A stretch of DNA of 64,000 bases from Aquipluma nitroreducens. GTDB taxonomy: Bacteria > Bacteroidota > Bacteroidia > Bacteroidales > Prolixibacteraceae. The stretch is taken from NCBI RefSeq assembly GCF_009689585.1, contig NZ_AP018694.1, positions 2,681,001 to 2,745,000 of the forward strand, given 5' to 3'. Below, piece after piece: positions 8,932-16,644 of the stretch (position 1 is its first letter; each line of letters starts with the position of its first letter). The notes under the pieces are model-generated. The model was not told the DNA's origin, searched no databases, and saw only the letters and a list, made by a program, of their open reading frames with translations. The position numbers and the translations under genes are program-made.

Positions 8932-9132
8932 CTATTTTTTGCCAGTATTAATCCCAAAAGGCCAATATAGGGGGCAAAAACTGATCAGGCTTGTTAACAC
9001 AAACACTACGGCCAGAACCAGAAGGATAATTCCTAAAGTGCCGGTAATTACATTGGTGAAGAATAAAACTGCAAAAACAACTGCAACCAGTATCCTGATC
9101 ACTTTGTCAATGGTACCCATGTTATTTTTCAT
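8932..9132 (-). CDS. DUF2892 small membrane protein (last gene of the sulfur operon)
   Basis: The 66-residue product opens with MGTIDKVIRI (an alternative ATG lies at 9120), followed by two hydrophobic segments separated by a Gly turn and the motif FCPLYWPFGINT. This is the DUF2892 (YgaP membrane part) pattern, a small inner-membrane domain often found with rhodanese proteins. It is the last gene of a leftward operon, 19 bases after a thioredoxin gene. In this context it may anchor or organise the rhodanese-type proteins, but that is inference. Confidence 0.8.
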   Translation of the reverse strand: MKNNMGTIDKVIRILVAVVFAVLFFTNVITGTLGIILLVLAVVFVLTSLISFCPLYWPFGINTGKK

Positions 9133-9151
9133 TTTTGTTTTTTTAGTGTGA

Positions 9152-9451
9152 TTAAAAAATAGTTGTCAATACATTCATTAATTGTTGTTTGGTATGAACC
9201 CCGGGCTGTTTGTATTTGATCTCACCGTTTTTGAAAATCATGAGGGTAGGGACGCTCTGTATTTGGTAACGTGCCGCAATGTCCTGATTTTGATCTACAT
9301 CAATCTTTATAACACGTACCCGTTCGCCAAGTTCATTTGCAACCTCTTTTAAAATGGGCGACTGCACTTTGCATGGGCCACACCACAGTGCATGAAAGTC
9401 GATGATAACCGGTTTTGTATCGCTTATGATTGAATCAAAGTTTGCTTTCAT
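9152..9451 (-). CDS. thioredoxin
   Basis: The 99-residue protein is one thioredoxin domain with the active site WCGPC near residues 23-27 (FHALWCGPCKVQSP) and the cis-Pro in QSVPTLMIF. It has no signal peptide, so it should act in the cytoplasm as a dithiol reductant. It sits in the sulfur operon between a ferredoxin-like membrane protein and DUF2892. Thioredoxins commonly release sulfane sulfur from rhodaneses or reduce protein persulfides, which fits the neighbours. Confidence 0.92.
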   Translation of the reverse strand: MKANFDSIISDTKPVIIDFHALWCGPCKVQSPILKEVANELGERVRVIKIDVDQNQDIAARYQIQSVPTLMIFKNGEIKYKQPGVHTKQQLMNVLTTIF

Positions 9452-9461
9452 AATTGAAAAA

Positions 9462-9962
9462 TTAGACTTTATACGTTAAACTTCCGTTTGGGCATGATGC
9501 TACACACTGCAAACATTTGGAGCAAGTGTAACTGCTTCCGGGTTTTATCATTGCAGGTTTGTACAAGCTGTATTTGGCCGGTTCCATGGCTACGATGTAG
9601 CATTTTTTGTCGCAGATTCCACAATTCTTGCAGGTATCTTCATTCAGTTTAATCCTGAAAATTGAATATTTGTTGAGTAGCCCAGAGATCCAGGCAATCG
9701 GACAACCGATTTTATGATACTGATACATCTGCTTGATTTTGCTGTCTTCGCCGCCCATACTCATCATCATTTCCATGATGAGACCCATGGGGCAAACCCA
9801 CCGGCAAAATACTTTTCCGAATATCACTCCCAGAAAAATGCCGTAGAATAAAATGTACCACAACGAAATGTGAAATTGCGAAATGCCCAGATACAGCGAA
9901 ACTCCCAATATCGTCAGGATGACCATCCTGTTGCGAACCAATTTTTTTAAAACCTTTCTCAT
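9462..9962 (-). CDS. NapH-like 4Fe-4S membrane protein
   Basis: The 166-residue product is read from the ATG at 9962. The same frame runs further upstream, but that part overlaps the SQR-like gene and is not plausible. Two hydrophobic segments come first, then the CRWVCPMG motif of NapH/RnfA-like membrane ferredoxins, and two 4Fe-4S clusters (CKNCGICDKKC and CSKCLQCVASCP). It should pass electrons between quinones and soluble or flavoprotein partners. It begins 17 bases after the SQR-like gene, so the two may form an electron-transfer pair. Confidence 0.85.
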   Translation of the reverse strand: MRKVLKKLVRNRMVILTILGVSLYLGISQFHISLWYILFYGIFLGVIFGKVFCRWVCPMGLIMEMMMSMGGEDSKIKQMYQYHKIGCPIAWISGLLNKYSIFRIKLNEDTCKNCGICDKKCYIVAMEPAKYSLYKPAMIKPGSSYTCSKCLQCVASCPNGSLTYKV

Positions 9963-9979
9963 TTTCTTATTCTGAAGTT

Positions 9980-11146
9980 TTACATTCCGGGCAAACGTGG
10001 AAATTTGCCTACCTTGGTTAATTTCGAATAGGTTCCCCAACCCTTTTTCATCCAGTGGCCAACAACAGGCATCGGGATTAAAAACGATTTTTGGCTGTTT
10101 CTGAAAACAAAGGCAGCCCCATCGCCAGTATCCATCACACACAAGATATTCAGATGTTCCTGATAACCTTTTTTGTTGCTTGTTCCTTTTTCCGATTCGA
10201 TGATGTTGTGAGCAGCATTCCGACCCATAAATTCAGCAATGTGTCCTTGTTTTGCAATCCATTCAGGCCCTTCAATGGCGGCGATATCACCAATTGCATA
10301 CACATCGGGCAATCCGCGAACCTGACAAAAATTATCGATCTGGATAAAACCAGCCTCGGTTAATGGCAAATCGCTGGCTTGTAATACGCTGTGCCCTGCC
10401 GAAGCCGGAATGAACAATATCAGGTCGGCTTCAAGCTTCGATTCGTCTTCAAATACAACCGATCCGGGTTCGAATCCGGTAATCTTTTTACCAAAACGTT
10501 TACCAACCTGGTACCTGTCGAACAATTTATTGAGCATGGGTAGCGCACCTTTACCCATTCTGGCGCCAGGTTCTTCCATCGGGGCAAAGAATGTCAATTC
10601 AAAGTTTTGTCTGATGCTTTTCTTTTTCAGGAGATTGTGAATGTTAAACATCAATTCAAATCCAGGTCCTCCACGAACTGCCGATTTATCTTTCGGATTT
10701 CCTCCAAAGCCAACTGCAATTTTTCCGCTTCCTTTCTGAATTAACGCATCAATTTCGTCGCGAATGGCCAGTGAAACTTCTGGTTTGCCACAAATAGACA
10801 AGGTGTTTTCAATTCCTTTGTGCTTCATTTTGTCGGCGCCAAAAGCAACAACCAAATAATCGTATTTCAGTGTCTGGTTTTCGCACACCACCTGATGATC
10901 GGCAGAATGAATCTCTTTAACCTTATCAATGACCAATTCAAATGGATATTTTCTCCGGATATCTGCCAGCGGTACTTTCACATCGTTGAACTCGGCATTG
11001 CGTACCGGAACCCAAATGGAAATCGGATAGATGTACAGATAATCCCGGTCAGAAACTAAGGTCACTTCAAATTGATTGCTTTTTTGCAATTCAATAGCAG
11101 TTTGTACTCCGGCAAAACCGCCACCAAGAATTAATACTTTCTTCAT
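9980..11146 (-). CDS. SQR-like FAD-dependent oxidoreductase
   Basis: The 388-residue flavoprotein has the FAD-binding GGGFAGVQTAIEL at its N terminus and a second FAD site DVYAIGDIAAI near residue 305. The overall pattern matches the sulfide:quinone oxidoreductase/type II NADH dehydrogenase family. Cysteines occur near residues 125, 290 and 340, which could form the disulfide used by SQRs, but the match to a particular SQR type is not certain. A C-terminal amphipathic tail (PMPVVGHWMKKGWG) could touch the membrane. Neighbours (rhodanese, thioredoxins, NapH-like ferredoxin) support a role in sulfide or persulfide oxidation. Confidence 0.8.
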   Translation of the reverse strand: MKKVLILGGGFAGVQTAIELQKSNQFEVTLVSDRDYLYIYPISIWVPVRNAEFNDVKVPLADIRRKYPFELVIDKVKEIHSADHQVVCENQTLKYDYLVVAFGADKMKHKGIENTLSICGKPEVSLAIRDEIDALIQKGSGKIAVGFGGNPKDKSAVRGGPGFELMFNIHNLLKKKSIRQNFELTFFAPMEEPGARMGKGALPMLNKLFDRYQVGKRFGKKITGFEPGSVVFEDESKLEADLILFIPASAGHSVLQASDLPLTEAGFIQIDNFCQVRGLPDVYAIGDIAAIEGPEWIAKQGHIAEFMGRNAAHNIIESEKGTSNKKGYQEHLNILCVMDTGDGAAFVFRNSQKSFLIPMPVVGHWMKKGWGTYSKLTKVGKFPRLPGM

Positions 11147-11159
11147 CCGAATAGATTTA

Positions 11160-11471
11160 TCAGATTTTATTATTCAGGCTCATCCACCGGCCACCATTGT
11201 GGACATTGCTAAAACCATTTGAAGTCAAAATTCCCTTTGCTGAAGCGCTTCTCATTCCTGATTCACAGCACGTAATGATGGGGCGTTTTTTGTCTTTTAA
11301 CTTGCTCATATTTTTATGCAGTTGCTCAACCGGAATATTGACAGATCCCCTGATGTGCCCCGATCCATATTCACCTTTGGTGCGAACATCTAAAATGATT
11401 GCTCCATCTTTCACTAACTGGGCATAATCGATTGTTTTTACACCTAAAAATTTCTTAATTGATTCAAACAT
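11160..11471 (-). CDS. single-domain rhodanese-like protein
   Basis: The 103-residue product is one rhodanese domain. It shows ILDVRTKGEYGSGHIRGSVNIP and the active-site loop CCESGMRSAS, in which the second Cys is in the catalytic position. There is no signal peptide, so it should act in the cytoplasm. Rhodaneses carry a persulfide on the Cys and transfer sulfane sulfur to thiols such as thioredoxin. It lies 13 bases before the SQR-like gene in the same operon. Confidence 0.9.
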   Translation of the reverse strand: MFESIKKFLGVKTIDYAQLVKDGAIILDVRTKGEYGSGHIRGSVNIPVEQLHKNMSKLKDKKRPIITCCESGMRSASAKGILTSNGFSNVHNGGRWMSLNNKI

Positions 11472-11497
11472 AGTTGTTTATTTATATGGTGTGTTTA

Positions 11498-11821
11498 TTA
11501 ATTTTTACCGGACAAACCATGATCCATCATCGCTTTGAAGTAGTCGCTTTCGTGGCAACCTTCTACCACGTTAACCAGTTCTCCTTTCACAAAAAGTAAC
11601 AACGATGGTTCATTTTCAATACGATAAACCGAATGAATATCGCGTACCTGGCTCACATCAGCAATAAAAACCGAAATGGTTTGGCTTAAGTGCAAGGCTT
11701 CGGTGATACTCCTGAATGCACATCTTGAAAATTCGTTTTCAGGGTTGTGAATCAGTAAGGCTACACGATCGTGCCCTTCCATTTTTTGACTAAAATCGGC
11801 ATAAGAAAAAACGTTTTGCAT
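11498..11821 (-). CDS. thioredoxin-fold protein with a degenerate active site
   Basis: The 107-residue product has the length and secondary-structure rhythm of thioredoxin: VALLIHNPE strand, a helix after the active-site position, a cis-Pro-like EPSLLLFVKGELV, and a C-terminal helix. The usual CxxC is missing. Only one Cys stands near the expected place (SRCAFRS), with another in EGCHES. A monothiol role, such as carrying a persulfide or a mixed disulfide, is possible. It is encoded between the triple-rhodanese CoA-disulfide reductase and the rhodanese, with short gaps. Confidence 0.65.
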   Translation of the reverse strand: MQNVFSYADFSQKMEGHDRVALLIHNPENEFSRCAFRSITEALHLSQTISVFIADVSQVRDIHSVYRIENEPSLLLFVKGELVNVVEGCHESDYFKAMMDHGLSGKN

Positions 11822-11843
11822 AGGTTTAGATTTATTCGTGCGA

Positions 11844-14120
11844 TTATCTCTGTCTCATCATTTGCATAATTCCACCGCCGTTTTTTACTTTCGTAAAACC
11901 GAATTGTTGTAAAACCCGTTGCCCATAAGCAGAGCGTGCTCCTGAAGCGCAGTAGAGGGTAATTTCGCGTGATTTACTTCCTAATTCGCTGATTCGAGCT
12001 TGCAATTCATCCAACGGAATATTGATTGCTCCAGGATATGCACCACCTGCAAATTCTTGTGGTGTGCGAACATCAACCACGATTGGTTCGTTTGAAGTAT
12101 CTGCAGTAGAAGGCTTGGCATTTCGATGAGCCATCATTGCTGCAAGTCCGCCACCATTTGTTACATGTACATAGCCAACCTGCATCAACATGCGTTGCGC
12201 ATAGGCCGAACGTGCTCCTGAAGCGCAGTACACAACAATTTCGCGTGCCGCGTTATCGCCCAATTCTTCAAACCGAACCATCAATTCATCCAGCGGAATG
12301 TTGATTGCACCTGGATAAGCTCCGTCCTCGAATTCTTCAGGAGTGCGAACATCAACCACTATCGGAGAATTTATATCTTTTGCTTTTTCAACTGGTTTTT
12401 CTTCCACTTTCGATGCTTCTTCTTCCAATGATTTCACTTCAACAGAGAGAAGATTTATTTCGAGATTTTTAAATCCAATAGTACGAGCTTGTCGCTGTAG
12501 CGAAGTGTGTCCGCCTGAAATGTTGGTAACATCTGTGAATCCAGCGCCTAACAAAGTCCGAAGTGCCTGATGTCCTTTTTTACCAGTTTCGTCGTAAACA
12601 ATTACAGAGTGTCCAACCGGGATATTTTCAATTTGCTCTGCCAACAATTCCAACGGAATATGAACAGCGCCTTTTATATGGCTTTTCTCGAAAGCGAAAA
12701 CATCGCGAACATCAACAAATACCGGGTTTTTACCTTCAGTGAATGAGTCAAGTTCAGAAACAGTTACAGATGGACTGAATCCTAAAATCCGGTTTTCGGC
12801 GGTATAGGCAGCCATGTTGATTGCATCGTTTGCTGTTCCGATTGGTGGCGAGTAGGCAAAGTCAATATCGGCCAAATCGCTAATTGTCAGCTTTGCCGCT
12901 GCCGCAGTTGCAATTACGTCCAGGCGTTTGTCGGCGCCTTTGTAACCTGCAGTTTGTCCACCTAGAATAATTCCTGTGTTTCGGTCGTATATCAACATAG
13001 CAGTTACGGTTTCGGCACCTGGATAATACGAGGTATGATGTTCTTTGTGAACGACCACTGAATCAGCATCCAATCCTGCAGCACGGGCTTGTTTTAGCGA
13101 GAATCCGGTTATTCCGGCAACTGCCTCGAAAACGCGAACCACCGAAGTTCCGATTGCACCTTTGTACGGGTGACTTCCGCCTAACGCATTTTCAGCGGCA
13201 ATTCGTCCCTGACGGTTTGCTGGTCCGGCCAATGGAATACGTACTTTTTTACCGTTCACACGATGTTCGATTTCGACCATGTCGCCTGCAGCAAAAATAT
13301 CGGGATCGGAAGTTTGCAATTGCGAATTGACGAGCAAACCACCAGCATCACCGATTTCGAGATCAGCGTCTTTTGCCAGTTGCAGGGTAGGACGAACTCC
13401 AATCGAGAGCAAAACCATATCGGAATCAAGCACTTTTCCATTATCGAGTTTCACCGAGCGTGAACCGATTTCAGTAACACCGGCATTTGTATGAATTCCA
13501 ACTCCGTACGAAAGCATTTCAGTTTCAATAAATCCGGCAGTTTCAGCTTCCATAATGCCCATTACATGAGGCATCATTTCCACCACATTCACCTTCAACC
13601 CTCTTTTAACCAGAGCTTCTACCATTTCGAGACCAATAAAACCACCCCCAACAACAACCGCGTTTTTAGGCTTCTTTTCTTCCAGATAGTTCGAAATCTT
13701 ATCCATGTCTTCAAGTGTCCACAGCGTAAAAACATGATTCTGATCGGCTCCGGAAATGGTTGGTTTTATTGGCCGGCCACCTTGCGCCAAAATTAATTTG
13801 GTGTATTCAAATGTTTTTTGCTCACCTGTTTGGCTGTTAGTGGTTTTCACCTGATGCGATTTCTTGTCGATTGACGATACCGCTGTATTTACGTGCACTT
13901 CAACGTCGTATTGTTCTTTGAAACTTTCAGGGCTCTGTAGAATCAGTTTCGAACGGCTTTTGATGTCGCCTCCAATGTAATATGGCAATCCGCAATTGGC
14001 GAACGAAATGTCTGGTCCGGCTTCGAGCATTGTAATTTGTGCTGTCGGAGAAATGCGGCGCACTTTAGCTGCCGCAGTTGCTCCGGCTGCAACTCCCCCT
14101 ATAATGATTATCTTTTCCAT
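11844..14120 (-). CDS. CoA-disulfide reductase fused to three rhodanese domains
   Basis: The 758-residue product starts with a flavin disulfide-reductase domain of the CoA-disulfide/CoA-persulfide reductase type (about 1-445). It shows GGVAAGATAAAKVRR for FAD and the single redox Cys43 in FANCGLPYY. Three rhodanese domains follow. The first (about 460-550) lacks the catalytic Cys (VYDETGKKG). The second (about 580-665) and third (about 675-758) both carry CASGARSAY and are near duplicates with a 276-279-base period. The protein would reduce CoA persulfides or disulfides with NAD(P)H and pass sulfur through its rhodanese arms. Usual family members have one rhodanese domain or none. Confidence 0.88.
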   Translation of the reverse strand: MEKIIIIGGVAAGATAAAKVRRISPTAQITMLEAGPDISFANCGLPYYIGGDIKSRSKLILQSPESFKEQYDVEVHVNTAVSSIDKKSHQVKTTNSQTGEQKTFEYTKLILAQGGRPIKPTISGADQNHVFTLWTLEDMDKISNYLEEKKPKNAVVVGGGFIGLEMVEALVKRGLKVNVVEMMPHVMGIMEAETAGFIETEMLSYGVGIHTNAGVTEIGSRSVKLDNGKVLDSDMVLLSIGVRPTLQLAKDADLEIGDAGGLLVNSQLQTSDPDIFAAGDMVEIEHRVNGKKVRIPLAGPANRQGRIAAENALGGSHPYKGAIGTSVVRVFEAVAGITGFSLKQARAAGLDADSVVVHKEHHTSYYPGAETVTAMLIYDRNTGIILGGQTAGYKGADKRLDVIATAAAAKLTISDLADIDFAYSPPIGTANDAINMAAYTAENRILGFSPSVTVSELDSFTEGKNPVFVDVRDVFAFEKSHIKGAVHIPLELLAEQIENIPVGHSVIVYDETGKKGHQALRTLLGAGFTDVTNISGGHTSLQRQARTIGFKNLEINLLSVEVKSLEEEASKVEEKPVEKAKDINSPIVVDVRTPEEFEDGAYPGAINIPLDELMVRFEELGDNAAREIVVYCASGARSAYAQRMLMQVGYVHVTNGGGLAAMMAHRNAKPSTADTSNEPIVVDVRTPQEFAGGAYPGAINIPLDELQARISELGSKSREITLYCASGARSAYGQRVLQQFGFTKVKNGGGIMQMMRQR

Positions 14121-14170
14121 GTTTTTATCTGTTTTATTTTTATGAATTTTAATTTATTATCTGATTTTTT

Positions 14171-14255
14171 ACCCCAAACCCCTGAAGGGACTTATGCTTC
14201 GAGCATCTGAAAAGTTTATAGATGGACGAAAGTCCCCTTTACGGGATTTAGGGGT
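14171..14255. repeat. dispersed inverted repeat, ACCCCAAACCCC family, copy 1
   Basis: The sequence starts ACCCCAAACCCCTGAAGGGA and ends with the inverse AGTCCCCTTTACGGGATTTA then GGGGT. A second copy is at 60275-60358, and 47807-47935 has a related form. It lies between two genes of the sulfur operon and may form a hairpin in the transcript. Confidence 0.75.
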
Positions 14256-14268
14256 AAACATCAATCGT

Positions 14269-14688
14269 TTATCCCACTTTTGCAATTTCTTTCAGTAAAA
14301 ATTCTTTCGATTTAATTCCTACAAAACGGTTGACCTCTGCTCCATTTTTTAGCAAGATCATGGTTGGGATGTTTCTTACCTTGAATTTATTGGCCAGCGA
14401 CTGGTATTGCTGAATATCAACCTTACCAACATGTGAGTTCCCTTTCAGTTCGGTGGCAACTTCGTTTAAAACAGGCGCCATCATGCGGCAGGGTGCGCAC
14501 CAACTGGCCCAGAAATCGATCAACACCACTTTACCCTTTGTTTGCTGTTGAAAATTCTGTTCGGTAAGCGTTAATACTTTGGCATGGTCGGCTACCAATG
14601 GCGTGTTTTTCATTTGCGCCATCGCGATGTAACGAAAAACAAATACTGCGACTATGATTACTCCGATTACGATAAATGTTGTTTGCAT
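14269..14688 (-). CDS. membrane-anchored thioredoxin
   Basis: The 139-residue product begins with a hydrophobic segment (about residues 3-22, TTFIVIGVIIVAVFVFRYIA), followed by a thioredoxin domain with WCAPC (FWASWCAPCRMMAP) and cis-Pro in RNIPTMILL. The anchor has a short N-terminal tail and a positive residue after it, so the domain may face either side of the membrane. It belongs to the leftward sulfur operon. An 85-base inverted repeat separates it from the next gene. Confidence 0.87.
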   Translation of the reverse strand: MQTTFIVIGVIIVAVFVFRYIAMAQMKNTPLVADHAKVLTLTEQNFQQQTKGKVVLIDFWASWCAPCRMMAPVLNEVATELKGNSHVGKVDIQQYQSLANKFKVRNIPTMILLKNGAEVNRFVGIKSKEFLLKEIAKVG

Positions 14689-14733
14689 TTTATTTTGATT
14701 TAAATTTTTACTTCTTGTATTTGTTATGATATT

Positions 14734-15090
14734 TTATGCGTTAACGGGTGCTGCGAATTCTTTATCGAGAATTGCAATGATTTGATTTTTGGTTTGTAAA
14801 CCTGCAGTAGCTTTTACGACTTCGCCATTTTTGTAATAAATGGTAAATGGAATTTCCATCAGATTCTGCACTTCAGGCAAAGCATGAAAAAAGTACGATT
14901 CAGGATTGTCATATTCCATATCATAAATCTTTACATGACTGTATTTTTGCTCCAATTCTTCAGCAATACGGTAAACCGGAATACACAATGGCCCCATCCG
15001 TCCGCAGATGATAGTGACATTTTCATTTTCGTTGAGGATTCTTGCGTATTCTTCAGCGCTTTCGATGTGATTTAAGTTTGTGTATAACAT
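14734..15090 (-). CDS. thioredoxin-like protein with an atypical Cys pair, first gene of the sulfur operon
   Basis: The 118-residue product is read from the ATG at 15090. A start at 15120 would overlap the predicted -7 box. The fold pattern is thioredoxin-like: a strand before the Cys region (NVTIICGRMGPLC), a helix after it, cis-Pro in EIPFTIYYKNGEVV, and a C-terminal helix. The cysteines are six residues apart (CGRMGPLC) instead of two. I do not know a named family for this. As the first gene of the operon it may be a dedicated sulfur or thiol carrier. Confidence 0.7.
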   Translation of the reverse strand: MLYTNLNHIESAEEYARILNENENVTIICGRMGPLCIPVYRIAEELEQKYSHVKIYDMEYDNPESYFFHALPEVQNLMEIPFTIYYKNGEVVKATAGLQTKNQIIAILDKEFAAPVNA

Positions 15091-15117
15091 GGCTGCTATC
15101 TTGAAATTGTTACGATA

Positions 15118-15144
15118 CAAAATTACATCACCGATAGGGGCAAA
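15118..15144 (-). promoter_or_regulatory. promoter of the leftward sulfur operon
   Basis: On the minus strand TAATTTTG (15118-15125) matches TAnnTTTG, and a TTTG (15141-15144) lies upstream with a 15-base gap, slightly shorter than usual. It faces the divergent Crp/Fnr gene, a candidate regulator. Confidence 0.5.
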
Positions 15145-15248
15145 TAAAGATTTTAAGGCTGAAGCGCATCGACTCCTGAATTGAACTGCGACAACTTTTT
15201 AATTGATATAATTCTAACTTTACAGATATTTGTAATTTGTACTGGATT

Positions 15249-15944
15249 ATGAAACCCATTCTCGAAACCGATCAGGAATTTATATGTGACATACAAGCGC
15301 CTTGTTTTCAAATGCTTTCTCAGGAAGAGGCTGAATTGGTTAGGGCAAGCAAAACTCAGGTATTGTTCCGTAAGGGTGATAATTTGACTAAACAGGGAGC
15401 ATTTGCTTCGTATGCTTTGTTTGTAATCAATGGACTGGCAAAGCAATACATCGAGGGCGACACCTCAAAAAATTTCAACCTAAGAATTATAAAGCCTGGT
15501 GAATTTGTTGGCCTTTCAGCCGTTTTCACAAAAAATACATTTAATTATTCTTCAGTTGCATTGACTGATTGCCAGGTCTTTTTGGTCGAAAAGGAGGCTA
15601 TTATCTCAGTAATAAAGCAAAACGGACAATTTGGGTTCAGTATGATCAAGCGGTATTGCGAGCAGAATGCCAATCTTTTTGATACGCTGCGATCATCGAT
15701 GTATAAACAGATGAACGGAAGAATTGCGGAAACGCTGCTTTATATTGATGGCTTGAAGACAGAGAGTCCGGAAATATTTCAACTCCTTTCAAGAAAAGAT
15801 ATGGCCGACTTTGCTGGTATTTCAACCGAGAGCGCCGTCAAGCTCCTGAAAAGCTTCGAAAAAGATGGTTTAATTGAATTGCATGAGAAAGATATCGTAG
15901 TTGTCAATCACAAAGAATTGGTCGAAATCAGTAAAAAAGGTTAA
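15249..15944 (+). CDS. Crp/Fnr family transcriptional regulator
   Basis: The 231-residue product (from ATG 15249; 15237 is an alternative upstream start) has an N-terminal cyclic-nucleotide-binding-like beta-barrel, seen in VLFRKGDNLTKQGAFASYALFVINGLAKQ, and a C-terminal winged helix with SRKDMADFAGISTESAVKLL as the recognition region. There is no N-terminal cysteine cluster of the Fnr type, so an oxygen-sensing Fe-S cluster is unlikely. It is divergent from the sulfur operon, with about 160 bases between the starts, so it may respond to a redox or sulfur signal and control that operon. Confidence 0.88.
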   Translation: MKPILETDQEFICDIQAPCFQMLSQEEAELVRASKTQVLFRKGDNLTKQGAFASYALFVINGLAKQYIEGDTSKNFNLRIIKPGEFVGLSAVFTKNTFNYSSVALTDCQVFLVEKEAIISVIKQNGQFGFSMIKRYCEQNANLFDTLRSSMYKQMNGRIAETLLYIDGLKTESPEIFQLLSRKDMADFAGISTESAVKLLKSFEKDGLIELHEKDIVVVNHKELVEISKKG

Positions 15945-15959
15945 ATTGTGATTCTTGGT

Positions 15960-15985
15960 GCAAGTTTTCCGAACTTGTGGTGTCA
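15960..15985 (+). promoter_or_regulatory. putative ECF sigma promoter, copy 1 (ahead of the sigma gene)
   Basis: GCAAGTTTT, nine bases, then TGGTGTCA. The same two blocks with the same nine-base spacer recur at 16601-16626 before the anti-sigma gene. A repeated bipartite element before both genes of a sigma/anti-sigma pair suggests the promoter recognised by this sigma factor. Confidence 0.55.
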
Positions 15986-16016
15986 AATAAATCAAATTCA
16001 CATTTGACAAATACGA

Positions 16017-16598
16017 ATGGACGAAGCCCAACTCATTAAAGGTATTCAACAAGGCGATCACAAATCATTTCAAATTCTGGTGGAAACCTACCAGCGAATG
16101 GTTGTGAATACTTGTCTGGGTATTGTCCATAACCAGGCTGATGCCGAAGATCTGGCGCAGGATGTATTTCTGGAAATCTTCCGAACGGCTGAAAAATTTA
16201 GGGGAGATTCTAAACTCTCAACGTGGTTGTACCGGATTGCCACCAACCGGTCGCTCAATCTGATCAGGAATAATAAACGAAAGCGCTTTTTTCAATCCAT
16301 CGAAGAGACTTTTACCGGAGGGAGAAACCGATCCAGTGAAATATCCGAGAACCGTGCCGATCAGCCTGATCAGAACATGGCAGACCAACAGCGATCGGAC
16401 TTGTTACACCGGGCCATTGATCGGCTGCCAGAGAAACAACGTATCGCATTTACCCTGAATAAATACGAAGAACTGCCCTATCAGCAAATTGCTGAGATCA
16501 TGGAAATCTCTTTAGCTTCGGTAGAGTCGTTGATTCACCGGGCAAAGAAAAACCTTCAGGAGCAACTTTTAGATTGTTACAAAAGAAAGTGCGTCTGA
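16017..16598 (+). CDS. ECF-type RNA polymerase sigma factor
   Basis: The 193-residue product has sigma region 2 (about 10-80; DAEDLAQDVFLEIFRTAEKFRGDSKLSTWLYRIA in sections) and region 4 (about 130-185; LPEKQRIAFTLNKYEELPYQ, ending in a helix-turn-helix with SLASVESLIHRAKKNL). The linker is charged and somewhat long. It is followed after 46 bases by an anti-sigma gene. The bipartite element at 15960-15985 suggests autoregulation. The secreted Spy-like and low-complexity proteins downstream suggest an envelope or metal stress response. Confidence 0.93.
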   Translation: MDEAQLIKGIQQGDHKSFQILVETYQRMVVNTCLGIVHNQADAEDLAQDVFLEIFRTAEKFRGDSKLSTWLYRIATNRSLNLIRNNKRKRFFQSIEETFTGGRNRSSEISENRADQPDQNMADQQRSDLLHRAIDRLPEKQRIAFTLNKYEELPYQQIAEIMEISLASVESLIHRAKKNLQEQLLDCYKRKCV

Positions 16599-16600
16599 TT

Positions 16601-16626
16601 GCAAGTTTTTAAAACAAATGGTGTCA
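16601..16626 (+). promoter_or_regulatory. putative ECF sigma promoter, copy 2 (ahead of the anti-sigma gene)
   Basis: GCAAGTTTT-N9-TGGTGTCA, identical in both blocks and spacing to the element at 15960-15985. An ATG at 16618 lies inside it, which argues for the later start at 16645 for the anti-sigma gene. Confidence 0.55.
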
Positions 16627-16644
16627 TACATTAAAAGCAACAAA

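Noticed and set aside
9963-10142. N-terminal extension of the NapH-like gene
   Set aside because: The extra 60 codons overlap the SQR-like gene end and do not resemble a leader; the ATG at 9962 gives a normal family N terminus.
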